From assembly GCA_022376465.1 (NCBI GenBank), contig JACDTU010000004.1, forward strand, positions 1,550,001-1,614,000: DNA of 64,000 bases. The letters are read 5' to 3'. The position numbers were made by a program, and so were the translations under genes. Below are positions 20,360-31,679 of the stretch, one piece after another; the stretch's first letter is position 1; the number at the start of each line of letters is the position of its first letter. The DNA is from Cubamyces lactineus. Taxonomy: Eukaryota; Basidiomycota; Agaricomycetes; Polyporales; Polyporaceae. The notes below the pieces were generated by a model. That model was not told the DNA's origin. It made no database searches and worked only from the letters and a program-made list of their open reading frames with translations.

Positions 20360-22383
20360 TCACCGCCTTACCTCAGCATCGGCCTGCCTGAGTTGTTGTT
20401 CCGTCCACTGGACTCCATATTCCAAGTCGTCCGGATACGCCGCCTGCAGTTCGACGGAAGGAACAAATCGTCCACCCGTACCGTCCACGCGCGGTATCAC
20501 CGCATCCTCAAAATATCTGTCGAAACAGGGGAACTTTTGTCGGAGGGTACGCGCAAGTTCCGCCGTCAAAGGTACCGTCTTCATACGGGTTAGATCTGTT
20601 GGTAGGGTGTTTGTATGTCGTTACAGTCGATAGGACAGGAATAGCTGAGCTTGCTGTCTTACCGGTATGTACGGATGACTCGGACGAGGTCCCCCTCACC
20701 CCACGGATCACCAAGCGCGACGATCCGTCAAGCAATTCGCATGTCTTGGCGTGTTGTATTGTGTCAGTATGTCCATTCGTGAAACAATTTCAATCCAAAT
20801 TTACCTCCCAGCCATGCACGCACAGTAGCGTATCACCGCCCTGGAGGACTTGTCCAACAAACGTCTCCGACTGCCCGAGTCTTCGCTGTATCCGCTGATT
20901 GTGGCTGCTGGGTGCTTCTATATCGGCATCGGGGAAGTCGAGAGAAATCGCCGCTTGTACGACCGATTTCTCGTCCAGAGGCCACTCCTCGGGCATGAAA
21001 GACAAGACGACATCTGGTCCCGGGAGGGCGTTGTGCCCCGGGGGGACGACAGCCGCGCTACTAGCCGCGATAAGAGCAGCGTACAAGGAGCGCTGCCACG
21101 TTCCATCCGCGTGCACGCGGGCTTCCCGCTCCGCTCTATGGGCGTGCATGATGTTGAACACCGTGCGTCGTGCCATCGTGGCGAGATCTGCGGGGAAGAG
21201 TGTGTCGCGTGGACAATACAGCGGCATGTCCGCCTCGGCGAGTCTGGTGGCAAGGTCCCTGTTACTGAAGATGAGAGGAGGCGTCGTGCTCGGGCAGACG
21301 TCAAAGAGCATATCGCCCTTGTGCGGATCTGGAGATGTGATATGGCAGAGCACGCTGCCTGGTGTGTTCGTAGGCTCCGCCTGGATGCCAAGGCGACGGC
21401 ATATGCCCGCGAAAACCCAGTTCATGGAGATAGGCAGCGTCGCGGACCGTCCTTCCCTGAGGAAATAGGCCGGGTACTGGTGGAGGAGGTTAATGAATGC
21501 ATTGCCTGGGTGAATACAGAATTAGGTTTATGAAGTCGTTCGAAGCGCGGGTGGTCATACCTGTAGCAATCGCGAAGCCTTCATCCTGCATAAATTGACG
21601 AACGGCCTCGAGGACGGCGGGTAAATCATATCGTGGCCGCTCACTATCTAGTTCCAGGTCCAGCGAGAGTAGACGTTCGCGACACCGGACCGCTAGTGAC
21701 TCCAGTTCCCAGAGAGACTAAACGTTCGTCAGCCGCCGACTTTCATGAGTGGGTGCGTATGCGACACAGACCTCTTTTGGTGAAACATCCATGAACGCGG
21801 AAAATCCCAAGAGGACGTTGTCGAAGGTTGCGCTTTCGTCGCGGAGGCGAATGGCTTGCCATAACCGTACGGCGTAGTTCCGTGCGATAGCACCTCTAAG
21901 TGCGTGTGCCCAGAAACGCTTTGGAAGCGCGTGAGGAGCTGCGTCTTCACTGGTATCCCCCTGGTCCACGAGAGGGTCCCGGAACAGCGCTGGGATGGGG
22001 AGCATACACTCGAACCCCAGTGCGTCCCATACGTCGAAGGACATGTCACGGACGATTTGCGCAGCTAGTCGCGGGCCTCCTTGTGCTGTTCTGATGAGGT
22101 CCAGCGTGCGAAGAGCATGGCGGTCACCCTTGTATCGTTCGATGAACATCAGGCGAATGTCTCCTCCACAGAGCTTGCGCCTTCTCTCCTCGTTCCCATC
22201 GTCGCAATGCGTGTAACGCGAATGAAAGAGATTGTGCCATACAGATTTTTCGAGGGCTGCTATCCGCAGGGTAGAGCTGACGGAGAGGCAGCTCACGACA
22301 GTGGTTAGGGAGGATGGATCACGACCAGGGAGGTCGTTGAGTATTTGCACGTAGATCTCAACAGGGAACGCTGGGCATGGCAT
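20360..22383 (-). CDS. FBXO21-like F-box/YccV-domain protein, paralogue A
   Basis: 595 aa. Exons: 21772-22383, 21561-21717, 20805-21505, 20663-20744, 20360-20595. An N-terminal F-box (FPVEIYVQILNDLPGRD ... LRIAALEKSVWHNLF) is followed by the MSFDVWDALGFE segment and a SirB1/transglutaminase-like middle (AFINLLHQYPAYFL, ISMNWVFAGICRRLGI). The C-terminal YccV-like domain (ETFVGQVLQGGDTLLCVHGW) crosses the 20745-20804 intron, and the protein ends with FVPSVELQAAYPDD. The architecture is that of FBXO21-type SCF receptors, with YccV related to bacterial HspQ. It shares five-exon structure, intron phases and a 157-nt second exon with the next gene upstream, so the two are a tandem duplication. YccV looks diverged: the usual QPFY motif is not obvious. 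Confidence 0.82.
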
Positions 22384-22754
22384 GTTTTCTGACGATTATA
22401 CGGGTCAATTCGGCTGTGTCAAGATGTTTGCAGAGTACCTTATGCGACTTGCAACGTTCACCGTGAGTGATGGTGGCAGATGCAGTCGCCGTCCACATCA
22501 CCCCTTGTAGCGCCAAGTGCTGCACGCAGGGTTATGTTCATGTATGATGATGCTTCTCCAATCAAACGAACGTCATTAAACCAAACGCCGTTGCACACAT
22601 AAAGTATCTGAGATGTGTTGCAAAAGACAGTCGATGCAGTTGGTGCCCGCCACATAATAGGGATGCGTTCGACATAGTATTTTCAATCACAGGCAATATA
22701 GGACAAAGACGTGTATGGAGGTCCAATTTCGAGTACTACCGGTCACGGTGAGCA
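22384..22754. other. Spacer between tandem F-box/YccV paralogues
   Basis: 371 nt containing the promoter of paralogue A and the 3' end of paralogue B. No further gene is seen. Confidence 0.5.
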
Positions 22755-24869
22755 TTACCGCGTTGGATCGCGAGACGTTCCGGTTAACGGGCGACGAACG
22801 CAGCTGTCTTCCGGGTACAAGAGCTGCATCTCTGCCGTGAGGACGAGCTTCGTGGGGAGCATTTCCCCGTCTTCATCCTCGTCATCTGCCGGTGCCATAT
22901 CCTCCTCCGACACGTCTTCAAAATATCGCCCGAAATGTTTCCATGATAGGTAAAGGTTCCGCGCGGCGGCCTTCGTCAGCGTCCAGGGTTCACAGTCAGT
23001 GGGTTCTCGCACTGCTTAGTTATTGAGTGGCTTTGCTTCCCGTTGTCCACTATAACACGCACCGAACTCCACGAGGTCCATAGACAGGATTCGATAGCGG
23101 ATGCTACTCGCATTAGCGTCTTCTGGGATGTCAGACGAGGCCCCAGCCGGCTCGGGATCATACTAGACTTATTGGTGAGCCCATGTATTGTGATAGAACA
23201 AGGGGTCGTGCATGCCTGCCAGTCGATGATACAACCTGCTTCGTCCATTGGGGGGTTGTACACAATTTGACCGGCGAAATGCTTGATTGCATTTTCCGGA
23301 AGGCGCGACCTGCGCTTCACCCGAGCTTCGACATCTTCTACGCGCTGGATGGCATTCATCACCTCCCGGAATGACTCGGCACACTGCGGTGATGCAGCGT
23401 CGTAGCCAAGGAGCGCATCCATGAAGATTGGTTCTCCATCCAGAGGCAGGAGCTCAGCTATACGCTCAAGGAATATCAGTGAAATGTCATCCTCGCGGGC
23501 TTGGCCGATGGCGATGGCGCATTGCATTGCGTGGGAGGCGAGTAGCTGTCGTTCTTCGTCGTCATTGTCCCAAGGTCCGATCTCGTTGTCATGATAGCGT
23601 CGTAGATCACGTGTAATATTTTGCATGGCTTCTACCATGAACACAATGGCCGGAGGCGGGGCGAAGGCACACCCAGCTAACTCCTCGGGGAAGCCGGCAG
23701 CGGGTATGGTTTGGAAGAAAGGCACCTCGTAGCCCTTGACCAGGAGCTGTGCGCCTTTGCGGAAGTTGACAATAATTGGCTCTCGTTCCCTAGGGGAGCG
23801 TACACAGCAGATGGTCTCTCTAGGAGGCATCTGAGTAGTGAATGCATCAAGTCCCAGGCGTCGGGCGATCCCTATGAAGAGCCAAGTCTTGGACAAGGCA
23901 GTCAGGGGGATATCGGATGTGTCCAGGAAAGTGTGCGGGAAAGAGTTGAGAATATGTTCGTTTGGATGAGGGCTGCCTGAAAGTGGCTGTGAGTCCGAGA
24001 ACCAGGGGAGCAATCGTGTCTGACAAGAGCGTACGGTCGTCCACCATCCATCCACAGTCCTCCATGTACTCAACGATCCCCGCGCATACTTTGCGCAAGT
24101 CAAAATCCGGTTCATTCTGGTTATGTTCGATCCGCTTCTCCTGTAGAAATTCACGACAGTCCTTTGTCTCTTCGTCCAGCTCCGTTGCGATCTGTAAGCA
24201 CATTCGTATGAGCACCTTTCATACCCCCGAGGTGGGAACCGTTCCCCGCACCTCCGTAGGAGACCAGCCGAAGAAAGCAGAGAATCCACAGAGCATCTCC
24301 TCCATTGTGGTAGAGAAGTCACCAGCAGCGACTTTCTGCCACATCTGAACCGCCCAGTAACGAGCGATTACACCCTGCGCAATGGCCGCCCAATACCGGC
24401 GCGGTAGGGCGTGTGGAGCCGGAGGTTGAGTCGGCTTGTGACGACAGAAGTACGCTGGCAATTGCAGAGTAGCCTCGAGGCGGAGAGCATCCCAGACGTC
24501 GAAAGAGTACACCTTGACTAAGACACATGCCTTCGCATTCCGTCCTGCAATGTTGGTACGAATCTCGTCCAATAGTCGCAGGGCCTGTCTGTCCAGATCC
24601 CGACGAGCGGCATATAGTAGCCTATAGTCGTCTCCAAATAGAGATCTCCTACGCTGCTCGTTCTCTGGCACACTGTGCGTGTAGCGCGCCGTGTAGTATG
24701 GCTTCCAGACGATTGGCGCGGACGCGGCGACGCGGAGGTAACGGTTCGTCGCAAGAACGCTCAGGATAGTCTTGAGGCCTATGTCGCATTCCAGGTCATA
24801 GAAGCCGAGAATGTAGGTGTACAGCTCCGAGGGGAGTTCTACCCGCCGGTGACTGTCCGACGCGAGCAT
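22755..24869 (-). CDS. FBXO21-like F-box/YccV-domain protein, paralogue B
   Basis: 630 aa. Exons: 24252-24869, 24035-24191, 23216-23976, 23063-23162, 22755-23011. The domain order is as in paralogue A: F-box (VELPSELYTYILGFYDL ... LRVAASAPIVWKPYY), VYSFDVWDALRLE, transglutaminase-like region (TALSKTWLFIGIARRLGL), and YccV-like IKHFAGQIVYNPPM / GCIIDWQ. After intron 3 the domain continues as SSIRYRILSMDLVEF, and the protein ends with LVLTAEMQLLYPED. Intron 3 (23163-23215) needs a GC donor (CAG|gcatgc). This is supported because it restores frame and falls exactly where paralogue A has a GT-AG intron. The ATG at 24869 aligns with the start of A. Reading through without that intron gives an unrelated tail. 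Confidence 0.78.
23163..23215 (-). other. GC-AG intron in F-box paralogue B
   Basis: 53 nt with CAG|gcatgc at the donor and a ctcac-type branch candidate before gtctag. Its position matches the GT-AG intron 20745-20804 of paralogue A (both after the x-x-W-E/Q of the YccV strand), and removing it joins the two parts of YccV in frame. Confidence 0.65.
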
Positions 24870-25148
24870 GTCGACGTGAAAGGACAAGAAATAGGCGCCA
24901 ATTGATCCTCTCCGGGCGGTAGACGCGTCGCCGCCATTACACACAACGTCCCGAGTCGACGTCGTTCCTCGAAAATATCGAACTTTGAGGACCATCAACA
25001 TGTCAGTAACACCCAGTTCATTGTGATCTCGGGGGTTCACATGCTTGATGCAACAAATAGGATGACAAGTGAAAGATTGCGTCCATAAATTCGTACATCT
25101 AGATGTCCTGCACACCAACGCGTGAACCCGCTCAATGAGTAAGCCCAC

Positions 25149-26965
25149 TCAATGGTCGTCTGCTCCCTTGTAACCCCATAGCACCGTGCGGGTTGCGCCG
25201 TCGTTCCATGTCTCCACTCGGCGACGAGAGACAATCGAGTAGGTGGAGCGGTCGGTGCCCACGAATCCGAGCGCACCAGACTGGATCGCAGCATCAAGGA
25301 TGACTGGATACCATCTCCCGAAGACTTCCGCGGTGCCAGCGGTGTCGTGGTCGATCGTACGCCAGCCCAACGCAGCGACTTCCTCCCACCACGCGGGGTC
25401 CTTTTCGTCGCTGGTGACGATGACGCGTGTCATAGGGATGTCGATGCCTTTCCGCTCCCGCAGCTCTTCCTGTACTTCCCTGGAGGAAACAGTCAGTGTC
25501 AGGGCCAGGTCAGTGAATAAGTGAGAAGTTGACTCACCTCACTCGTCGGGCGATCACTGGCAGAGGAGCAAAGCAGTCTTCTGGCTTCTCCGCGGCCCAA
25601 CACCAGTTCGAGAAGTCGCCATGGCGGACATGAATTGCGATGTACTAAACAACCGTTAGATGACATCTCATATTACAGGGATGAGACAACTCACCGGTGG
25701 CACTTCGGCGTCTTCGGGCAGTCCGAAGGCTTGTCGTACGTAGTGAGCGGCGATGGTCTCAATACGTTGCGTCCAACGGAAGTAACGCATTACATATCGC
25801 CATGTCGGAGAATAATCGTGGTCCAGGTCTGTGGACTGTCATAACACATCAGTAGGCATCGTTGAGTATACGCGCCGAACGGACCTGCTGGGCACAGGCG
25901 TAATACAGGTAATCGAAGCACAACATGTGCTCGTCGGGATCAAGCGTAGCGTTGTTTAAGGGTGAGGGCAAAGGGTTGCCAATGTTCTTTGCACGCTCCT
26001 CCGGGAAGCTTAGACGTGCCAGCGACCAGAAGCTACTGCACATATCGTGCGGGTAGTCCGGAATAAGTTTGACCCAGTTGGGAGCCTTCGTGTAGGAAAT
26101 ATCTGTCATATTAGCGTCGAGTGAGCGAGGAAGAGAACAGATGCTCCAGACATGATTGCTTACCGAGCTTGAGCCAACTGGGCACGACGCTTCCTCTGGG
26201 AGAGTGCTCGTTATACTGGACGGCTTCCCAGACGTTCCAGCAGCCCAACTCGTCGATCACTTCACTCTGGGGATCTTTCACCTCGTACCATTCCACAAGT
26301 GGAATACCAGATTCCTCGATAAACCGAGGGACGTCGAAAACCTCTCCGAAGAGTATAGGTGGCACGTCGCCGCCAATATGAGAGGGGGTGAACATGCCTA
26401 CGACCGGCACGCGGTCTGTAAGCGTAGCGAGGTATACTAGATTGGTATATGTCATGATATCGTTGGCTATGTGCAAGCAGCGGTCAGTGTATGTTCAACG
26501 CGAGTGGTACCATACTGATGAAGACGTACTCCATCCTGCAGAAATCCAAGAGGTAATGTACTTGGTGTCATTCCGCAAGTTGTCCCGGAAGCTCTGCGTA
26601 GGGGGACCTCGGACGAATGGGGAGTATTCGTATCCGTCGTCCTCCAGAGACTCCGCATCGATAGCGGCTGGGTGGGCCGAGGTATTATTGTCTGAAGAGG
26701 GCTCCGGGTGCGAGTTGATAGGAACCGCAAGAGACCCCTCTTGAGTGGCGAGCGTAGTAAACGAGAGTGCAACAAGGACAATCGCGCTGAGCGAGAGACA
26801 TGCTGTGAGGAGGAACCGGCGCCTTTGCGCAAAGTAGGACATGTACCGGGGAGCAGAGGAGAGAGATGGGGACGACGAAGGGGGCGAGGTGTCGGCATAA
26901 GGAAGAAGGGGCACGCTCGACTCGGATCGACCATGGGAATACCCGTTGGCAGACCTCCCGTTCAT
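25149..26965 (-). CDS. O-fucosyltransferase-like type II membrane glycosyltransferase
   Basis: 511 aa. Exons: 26530-26965, 26164-26466, 25885-26102, 25695-25835, 25538-25644, 25149-25479, in frame. A cytoplasmic tail ends in basic FAQRRR, then a transmembrane anchor at residues about 51-72 (FLLTACLSLSAIVLVALSFT) and a Ser/Pro/Asp-rich stem. The catalytic part begins near DNLRNDTKYITSWISAGW and TNLVYLATLTDRVPVVGMF. The key motif IHVRHGDF (H371-F377) matches the HxRxGDF donor-binding motif of GDP-fucose protein O-fucosyltransferases. The C-terminal GFVGTDRSTYSIVSRRR segment is the usual final motif. It would act in the Golgi or ER lumen, transferring fucose or a related sugar from a GDP-sugar. 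Its divergent neighbour is a GDP-fucose-transporter-like gene. Acceptor unknown. Confidence 0.78.
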
Positions 26966-27788
26966 CGCTGTCGCTGTACGTATGTGGCACTGGCAGGGAA
27001 AGGGGAGACTGGGGTGGCTTGCGAGAATCCCAGCCGAGGCGAAGACGGGTGAATATTATGCGGGGTGGGGGAGAAAGGGCGGGTCGTCCGCTGCCATGTC
27101 TCCGACCCCTCGAGGCCGATTGAGGGACGCCGACTGTCCATGTTCTCCGCAAACCGCTCGACTGACCTGCGCATGCGATTTCTCTCACATCTCGGACGCC
27201 CTGTCACACTCACCCATTTCCGGCGTCACTCCCGGCGCCGTAGCGTCACGCCTACATGCGTCCTTGTCCCGAACCCTCAATCAACGACGGCGTCCCACCA
27301 CACGTCGTCGTCTCCAGCTGCCGTCTGCTCACCACGCGCTGCGCCGTCGAATCATCCAATTTCTCGTCGGGCGTTACGCTTGCATGACCTGGCGAATCCG
27401 CTCTCTGGGTGCTTTCCGCGCCTCGCACGCCGTCATCTTAGGGCCCATCGATCCACGATGTCCCAGAGGTCTGCCAGATATCGCAATATACTGAATTACA
27501 ATAGCGCGCGCGTGCCCGATTTCTGCGGGCTCAACTCCCCAGCATCGTTCTCCGCGATCTCCATCGGGCATCTTCCGAAGAACATTCAGCCCAAGGCACC
27601 AGACAGGCAAGGGGCTAGCTAGCCATGCCGCCGGTGCTTCGCCCCGTCTATCTACGCAGCACCCCTTAATACGCCTTGCGTCCTAGCTGTGGCTGATCGA
27701 GCCCGAGCACGACTGCACTCCAACCAACTCGCTGACCGTCTGCAACCTACAGGCTCAACCCCTCGTTTACGTCTCTCTTCAGCACACA
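26966..27788. promoter_or_regulatory. Shared divergent promoter of the fucosyltransferase-like and transporter-like genes
   Basis: 823 nt between the two start codons on opposite strands, so both promoters lie here. The open frames inside (for example 26946-27494) show no family resemblance. Confidence 0.5.
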
Positions 27789-29300
27789 ATGAGCAGCAAG
27801 GACGGTCCTCAGACTTGGAAGGTGACTGCTGTAGTCACCTTTTACATGTCTGCAGCCCTGGTGGTAAGCCTCTCATTACATTGAACAATGCCTCGGACGT
27901 ACTCAGCGAGCAATGTGTGTGCCCAACAGATGGTATTCGTGTAGGCGTAACATCGTATACGTCGCTCTGAGCGAGTACTTACGATAAATCCATGAACAGA
28001 AATAAGGCCGTCATGATATCTTCTCCCGAGCTGCCTCTCCTATTCCTGCTCATCCAACTGTCGCTCGCCGTCATTCTCCTCCACGGAGCTGCTGTTTTGA
28101 CGACGAAGGTGGAAATACCCAAGCTCGAGCTTAAGACGGCCAAGAAACTCGCCCCGGTAACCATCGTCAACGTGGTTGGCCTCGTCTTCAATCTTCTCTG
28201 CCTTCGTGGCGTCGACGCATCATTCTTCCAGGCAAGTATGTTGATACAAGCTTGCTGTACACGACAATTGACCTATACAATTGCCCGTCTCGACAGATCG
28301 CCAGAGGCCTGCAACTTCCTCTTACAATCATTGTATCTTCCCTGCATGGACGTTCCCTGCCGTCAAAATTAGTTATTGGCGCGTCAGCGATCGTAACGAC
28401 CGGATTCTTCATCGGCCTGGCTCCCAACGCCATTAGTGCGGACCGTGCGCATGAAGCACCAAGCTATCTCTCAATCATCTACGGCATCCTGTCCTCACTC
28501 TTCATCGCGATCCATGCTGTCCTCATCAAGTTCTCGCTACCACATGCTCAGAATTCCACCATCCAGCTCGCCTACTGGCAGAATCTTGGTTCCGCTCTCC
28601 TTCTGGCGCCGTTTATACTCTTCCAGGGCGAGCTCTCGAAGTTGGCCGAACTTAGGAGTACCTCGTTATGGAACGCTGAAGTGTTCCTGTGGGGAAGTGT
28701 CGTTACGGGGGTCTTTGGTTTTCTCCTCTGTGTCGCAGGGCTCCTCAGTATCAAGATCACAAGCCCTGTCACACACATGTTCTCCAGCGTGAGTTCGCCG
28801 TCCTTCATCTCCACCAGCGCAACCAACTCACGCACCTGTGCCGACGTTGCCTCCGCATCCTACCCGCACCTGCCAATCAACGTCGCGCTATCTCAGGCCG
28901 CCCGTTCTGCCATCCAGACCCTATTGGGTGTGTGGCTGTTCAACGACCTCTTCACAGCGTGAGTACCTATGTTTCTGCGGCTTCTCTCGTTGTCCCTGGA
29001 TCGTCGGGCCACCCAGTCCTCTCAATCGCCACCCTCTCTACACTCGCTATTCTCATGTCAGACATAAAATTGGCAGCTAATCATAACTGTATCCCCAGGA
29101 ATCGCGCTATCTCAATCCTCTTAATCGCCACCGGGACGATGTTCTACACCTGGGTCAAATCGATCGAGGGCGCCCCAGCCTCGGCGCGTCCCCCACCAGA
29201 CCTCGCTAAGGACGACGTCGAAGCCCGAGGCGCTATCCGAATGGACCAGATTGACGAGGAGGTTCACGACTGGCAAGATGAGAAGAGGCAAACCGCGTGA
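27789..29300 (+). CDS. GDP-fucose transporter-like nucleotide-sugar transporter (SLC35C1-type, DMT superfamily)
   Basis: 357 aa, about ten hydrophobic segments. Exons: 27789-27863, 27930-27940 (11 nt), 28000-28231, 28297-28788, 28897-28958, 29099-29300. The micro-exon completes FVNK, the conserved end of TM1 in this family. Further SLC35C-like features are NLLCLRGVDASFFQIARGL, ITSPVTHMFSSAARSAIQTL (compare the family's TSPLTHN...) and TGTMFYTWVK at the end of the last helix. Intron 3 (28232-28296) is GC-AG with a good gcaagt donor. The C-terminal tail is hydrophilic. It would be a Golgi antiporter importing GDP-sugar in exchange for GMP. GDP-mannose specificity is less likely from the motifs but cannot be excluded. 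Confidence 0.8.
27930..27940 (+). other. 11-nt coding micro-exon of the transporter gene
   Basis: Bounded by cccaacag and gtaggc; it encodes Met-Val-Phe plus two bases of Val. Together with the next exon it gives FVNKAV, the conserved first-helix motif. Confidence 0.75.
28232..28296 (+). other. GC-AG intron in the transporter gene
   Basis: Donor CAG|gcaagt, acceptor cgacag|ATC. Removal gives FFQIARGL, a conserved family motif, and keeps frame. The gcaagt extension is the standard GC-donor consensus. Confidence 0.8.
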
Positions 29301-31679
29301 CCTACCGGAGTGCGCGCTAATTACAAGCTGCTCGCGCTGGATTACAGCGTTGATGGGCTGGCGGCTATCGTGGCTCGTACGTAGAACGGACGTATGGCGA
29401 TGTGAGCTTTGACCGGAACGCAGTCGTTGGCGGTTCGATGATGTCGCACCGGACGTATATGATTCGAGTCAACCGCAACGGGAATGCTGTCGTTTCTGGA
29501 GACGTCGAACTCCCCAATCACGATGACCATCTCTGAGTGGTGTCTCGCGACTTCTTGTCTTTCGTCATGCATGTCGCTAACACAGGCGGAGGATTAAGAT
29601 AGCCAGATCACTGCTGAGTCCTCTTGAGGTAGCTAGTGGCGTTTTTCTACACGTCATGCATCATCGTTCTCAGCTTGTGCGGGCAACATGGCCCGACGAC
29701 TTCTTGGTGCCAGGGCGCGTTCTGCGCACTCAACTGGGCATGCGACGATGCCATCGCTCAGAGACGCCTGGAACGGGCTTATGGGCCTTCTATCGCCTCA
29801 GGTCCTCCACTCCGTATGGGCGCGCGTGGCGGCTGTGCGCGCCGTATATCCTCCGCGCTGCCCTTCTCAGGCCGGTGGGAATGTTCGAGCGGCATTGGTC
29901 AAGCATCCGCCTATACAACGGCCCATCAGCAATCCCAAAATCGAACGTCCATTCAATATGTGCCTTACGCACGCCTTCTAACGAGGCTCTGGTCCTCGTT
30001 GTCCAAATCTCTAGCCATCCCTCGGTTTAGCGCGACACGCGTGCACACCAAGCTCCTCCGAAGTCCGTCCAACGTCTCCGAGACTTCCGAGACGTTTGAT
30101 GGACAAGGCCTTGCGGCCCCCCACTAGCCTTCCTCGCAAGCCCAGGTGAGCCGATTTACCCATGTGCGCTCAGAGGCCGTCGTAGCTTTCCGTTCTGATG
30201 CCTTGCTGCATGCTGCTCCGGTGCCAGACCGCGTGCTGTTGACCTTGGCCCATCGGCCTTGGCGAACGGAGGAGGGCATTTGCAGCCCGTCTCCGTACGG
30301 CGACTGGGATGCCGACAATGCGCGTGTACTGTCATGGGATGCTCCATAGGCCTTACTTTACCTTTCTTCGACGGCTTCCTGATGCTCCCAAAAATCGAAT
30401 AGAGGCCTGTCACATATCCTTCCAAAGCGCATTTCCGGGCGGACTGGCCGCCACGACGTCAGCATTTCGGAAGGGTACCTCCTGAAGCACAGGTTTATGA
30501 GGTGTCCCTCAGGGGCCGAGGGGGCGCGGCGATCATGCTGGCAACGTCGAGTGTTCAGGGGAGCTGTACTTGAGCGATCCGTTCCGCTCTACTACTTCCA
30601 GGCCAGGATTGGCGTGATTTGGAGAGTCGCCAGCGTACGGCGGTATGACCTTCGTGGACAAGAGAAGGATGATATCGCGAGGTCATCTAGACCGCTCACG
30701 GAAGCAATTCTTTCGCATGCATTTTTCCAAGACGCGCGAGCTGCAGAAGGCCCATGAAGATACAGCCATTACACCCCTAGGCCTAGGATGCTGGGAGGAC
30801 GGTGCTCGTGGCCAAGGATGATGTATGCGCGGCATTCAATAACCGTCCGCATGATGCTCCTGTCCTCCTAACCAGAGCAGCTTCGCGTGAGCAGGCTGAA
30901 AATGCTGGGACGTCCTAGCCACTCAAGGTATTTACTGAGCTATCCCTGGCGCATTCCGGATCGATCGCTGACGTACTTGGCCAACTATATTCTGCCCTAT
31001 ACCCCAGGGGGTCAGTAGTCGGCGTTGCAGTGCCGTCGGCAAGACACTCCTCCTGGTCATCGTGGCGGCGGCATGGAGCTGGAAGAACGAGGGTCAGGTA
31101 GTGCGAACCCTAACCCCGGTGCTAGGCAAGCGTGACAACGCCTGGAGAAGAATAATATAATGAAGCCTCCGCAGCTTGAATACGTCCATCTGCTCAAGCC
31201 GAAGGCATCGAACCCTTTCTCCGTTTTCGCACCGCAGCGCGTCCGATGTGCAAATTCATAACCGCGGAAAAAGGGTCCTCCCAGGACACCCCTCGCCGGC
31301 ATCATGGCGCTTCAATCGAACGGCTTCCACCGTTCTTTGCACCGGACTGGCAATATCTGAGATGGCCTGTCACCCCGCACGGCTCAAGAGTGGCCTCGAA
31401 GCCCGTCTCAACAGATGTTAGCATTTTCCATATCCACCTGGCACGTCAGGGCTGCTGCAGATGCCTAGCGCACGCCGGACGTCTAGCTCGGACTGCTCTG
31501 ACGGTCACCTATTGCTTCTTACGTGAACGTATGGCTTGCCCTCGCGCTGGCTCTCAGCGCCGTTCTCTCCCCGTCTGCCGCTTGCGATACCCTTCCAAAC
31601 GCATATAATCACCTCGTCCGATACACCTTTTGATTTTGAGAGCGGTCCCTGGTCGACCTATCCGAGATCAACCCTCAAG
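29301..31679. other. Gene-poor block of about 2.4 kb
   Basis: No supported gene. An open frame at 29636-30127 and several shorter ones show no domain, no consistent splicing and ordinary base composition. The last part contains the acyltransferase promoter. Confidence 0.5.
31604..31609 (+). promoter_or_regulatory. TATA-like element (TATAAT) upstream of the acyltransferase gene
   Basis: Lies 71 nt before the ATG at 31680, in a plausible position for a fungal TATA box. It is only a motif match. Confidence 0.3.

Noticed and set aside
23163..23384. Continuous reading through the GC intron to a stop at 22976
   Set aside because: It gives a tail unrelated to YccV, while splicing restores SSIRYRILSMDLVEF and matches the exon structure of the tandem paralogue.
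29636..30127. 163-codon open frame and overlapping smaller frames
   Set aside because: Three overlapping frames of similar quality, no domain and no ATG-plus-splice model.
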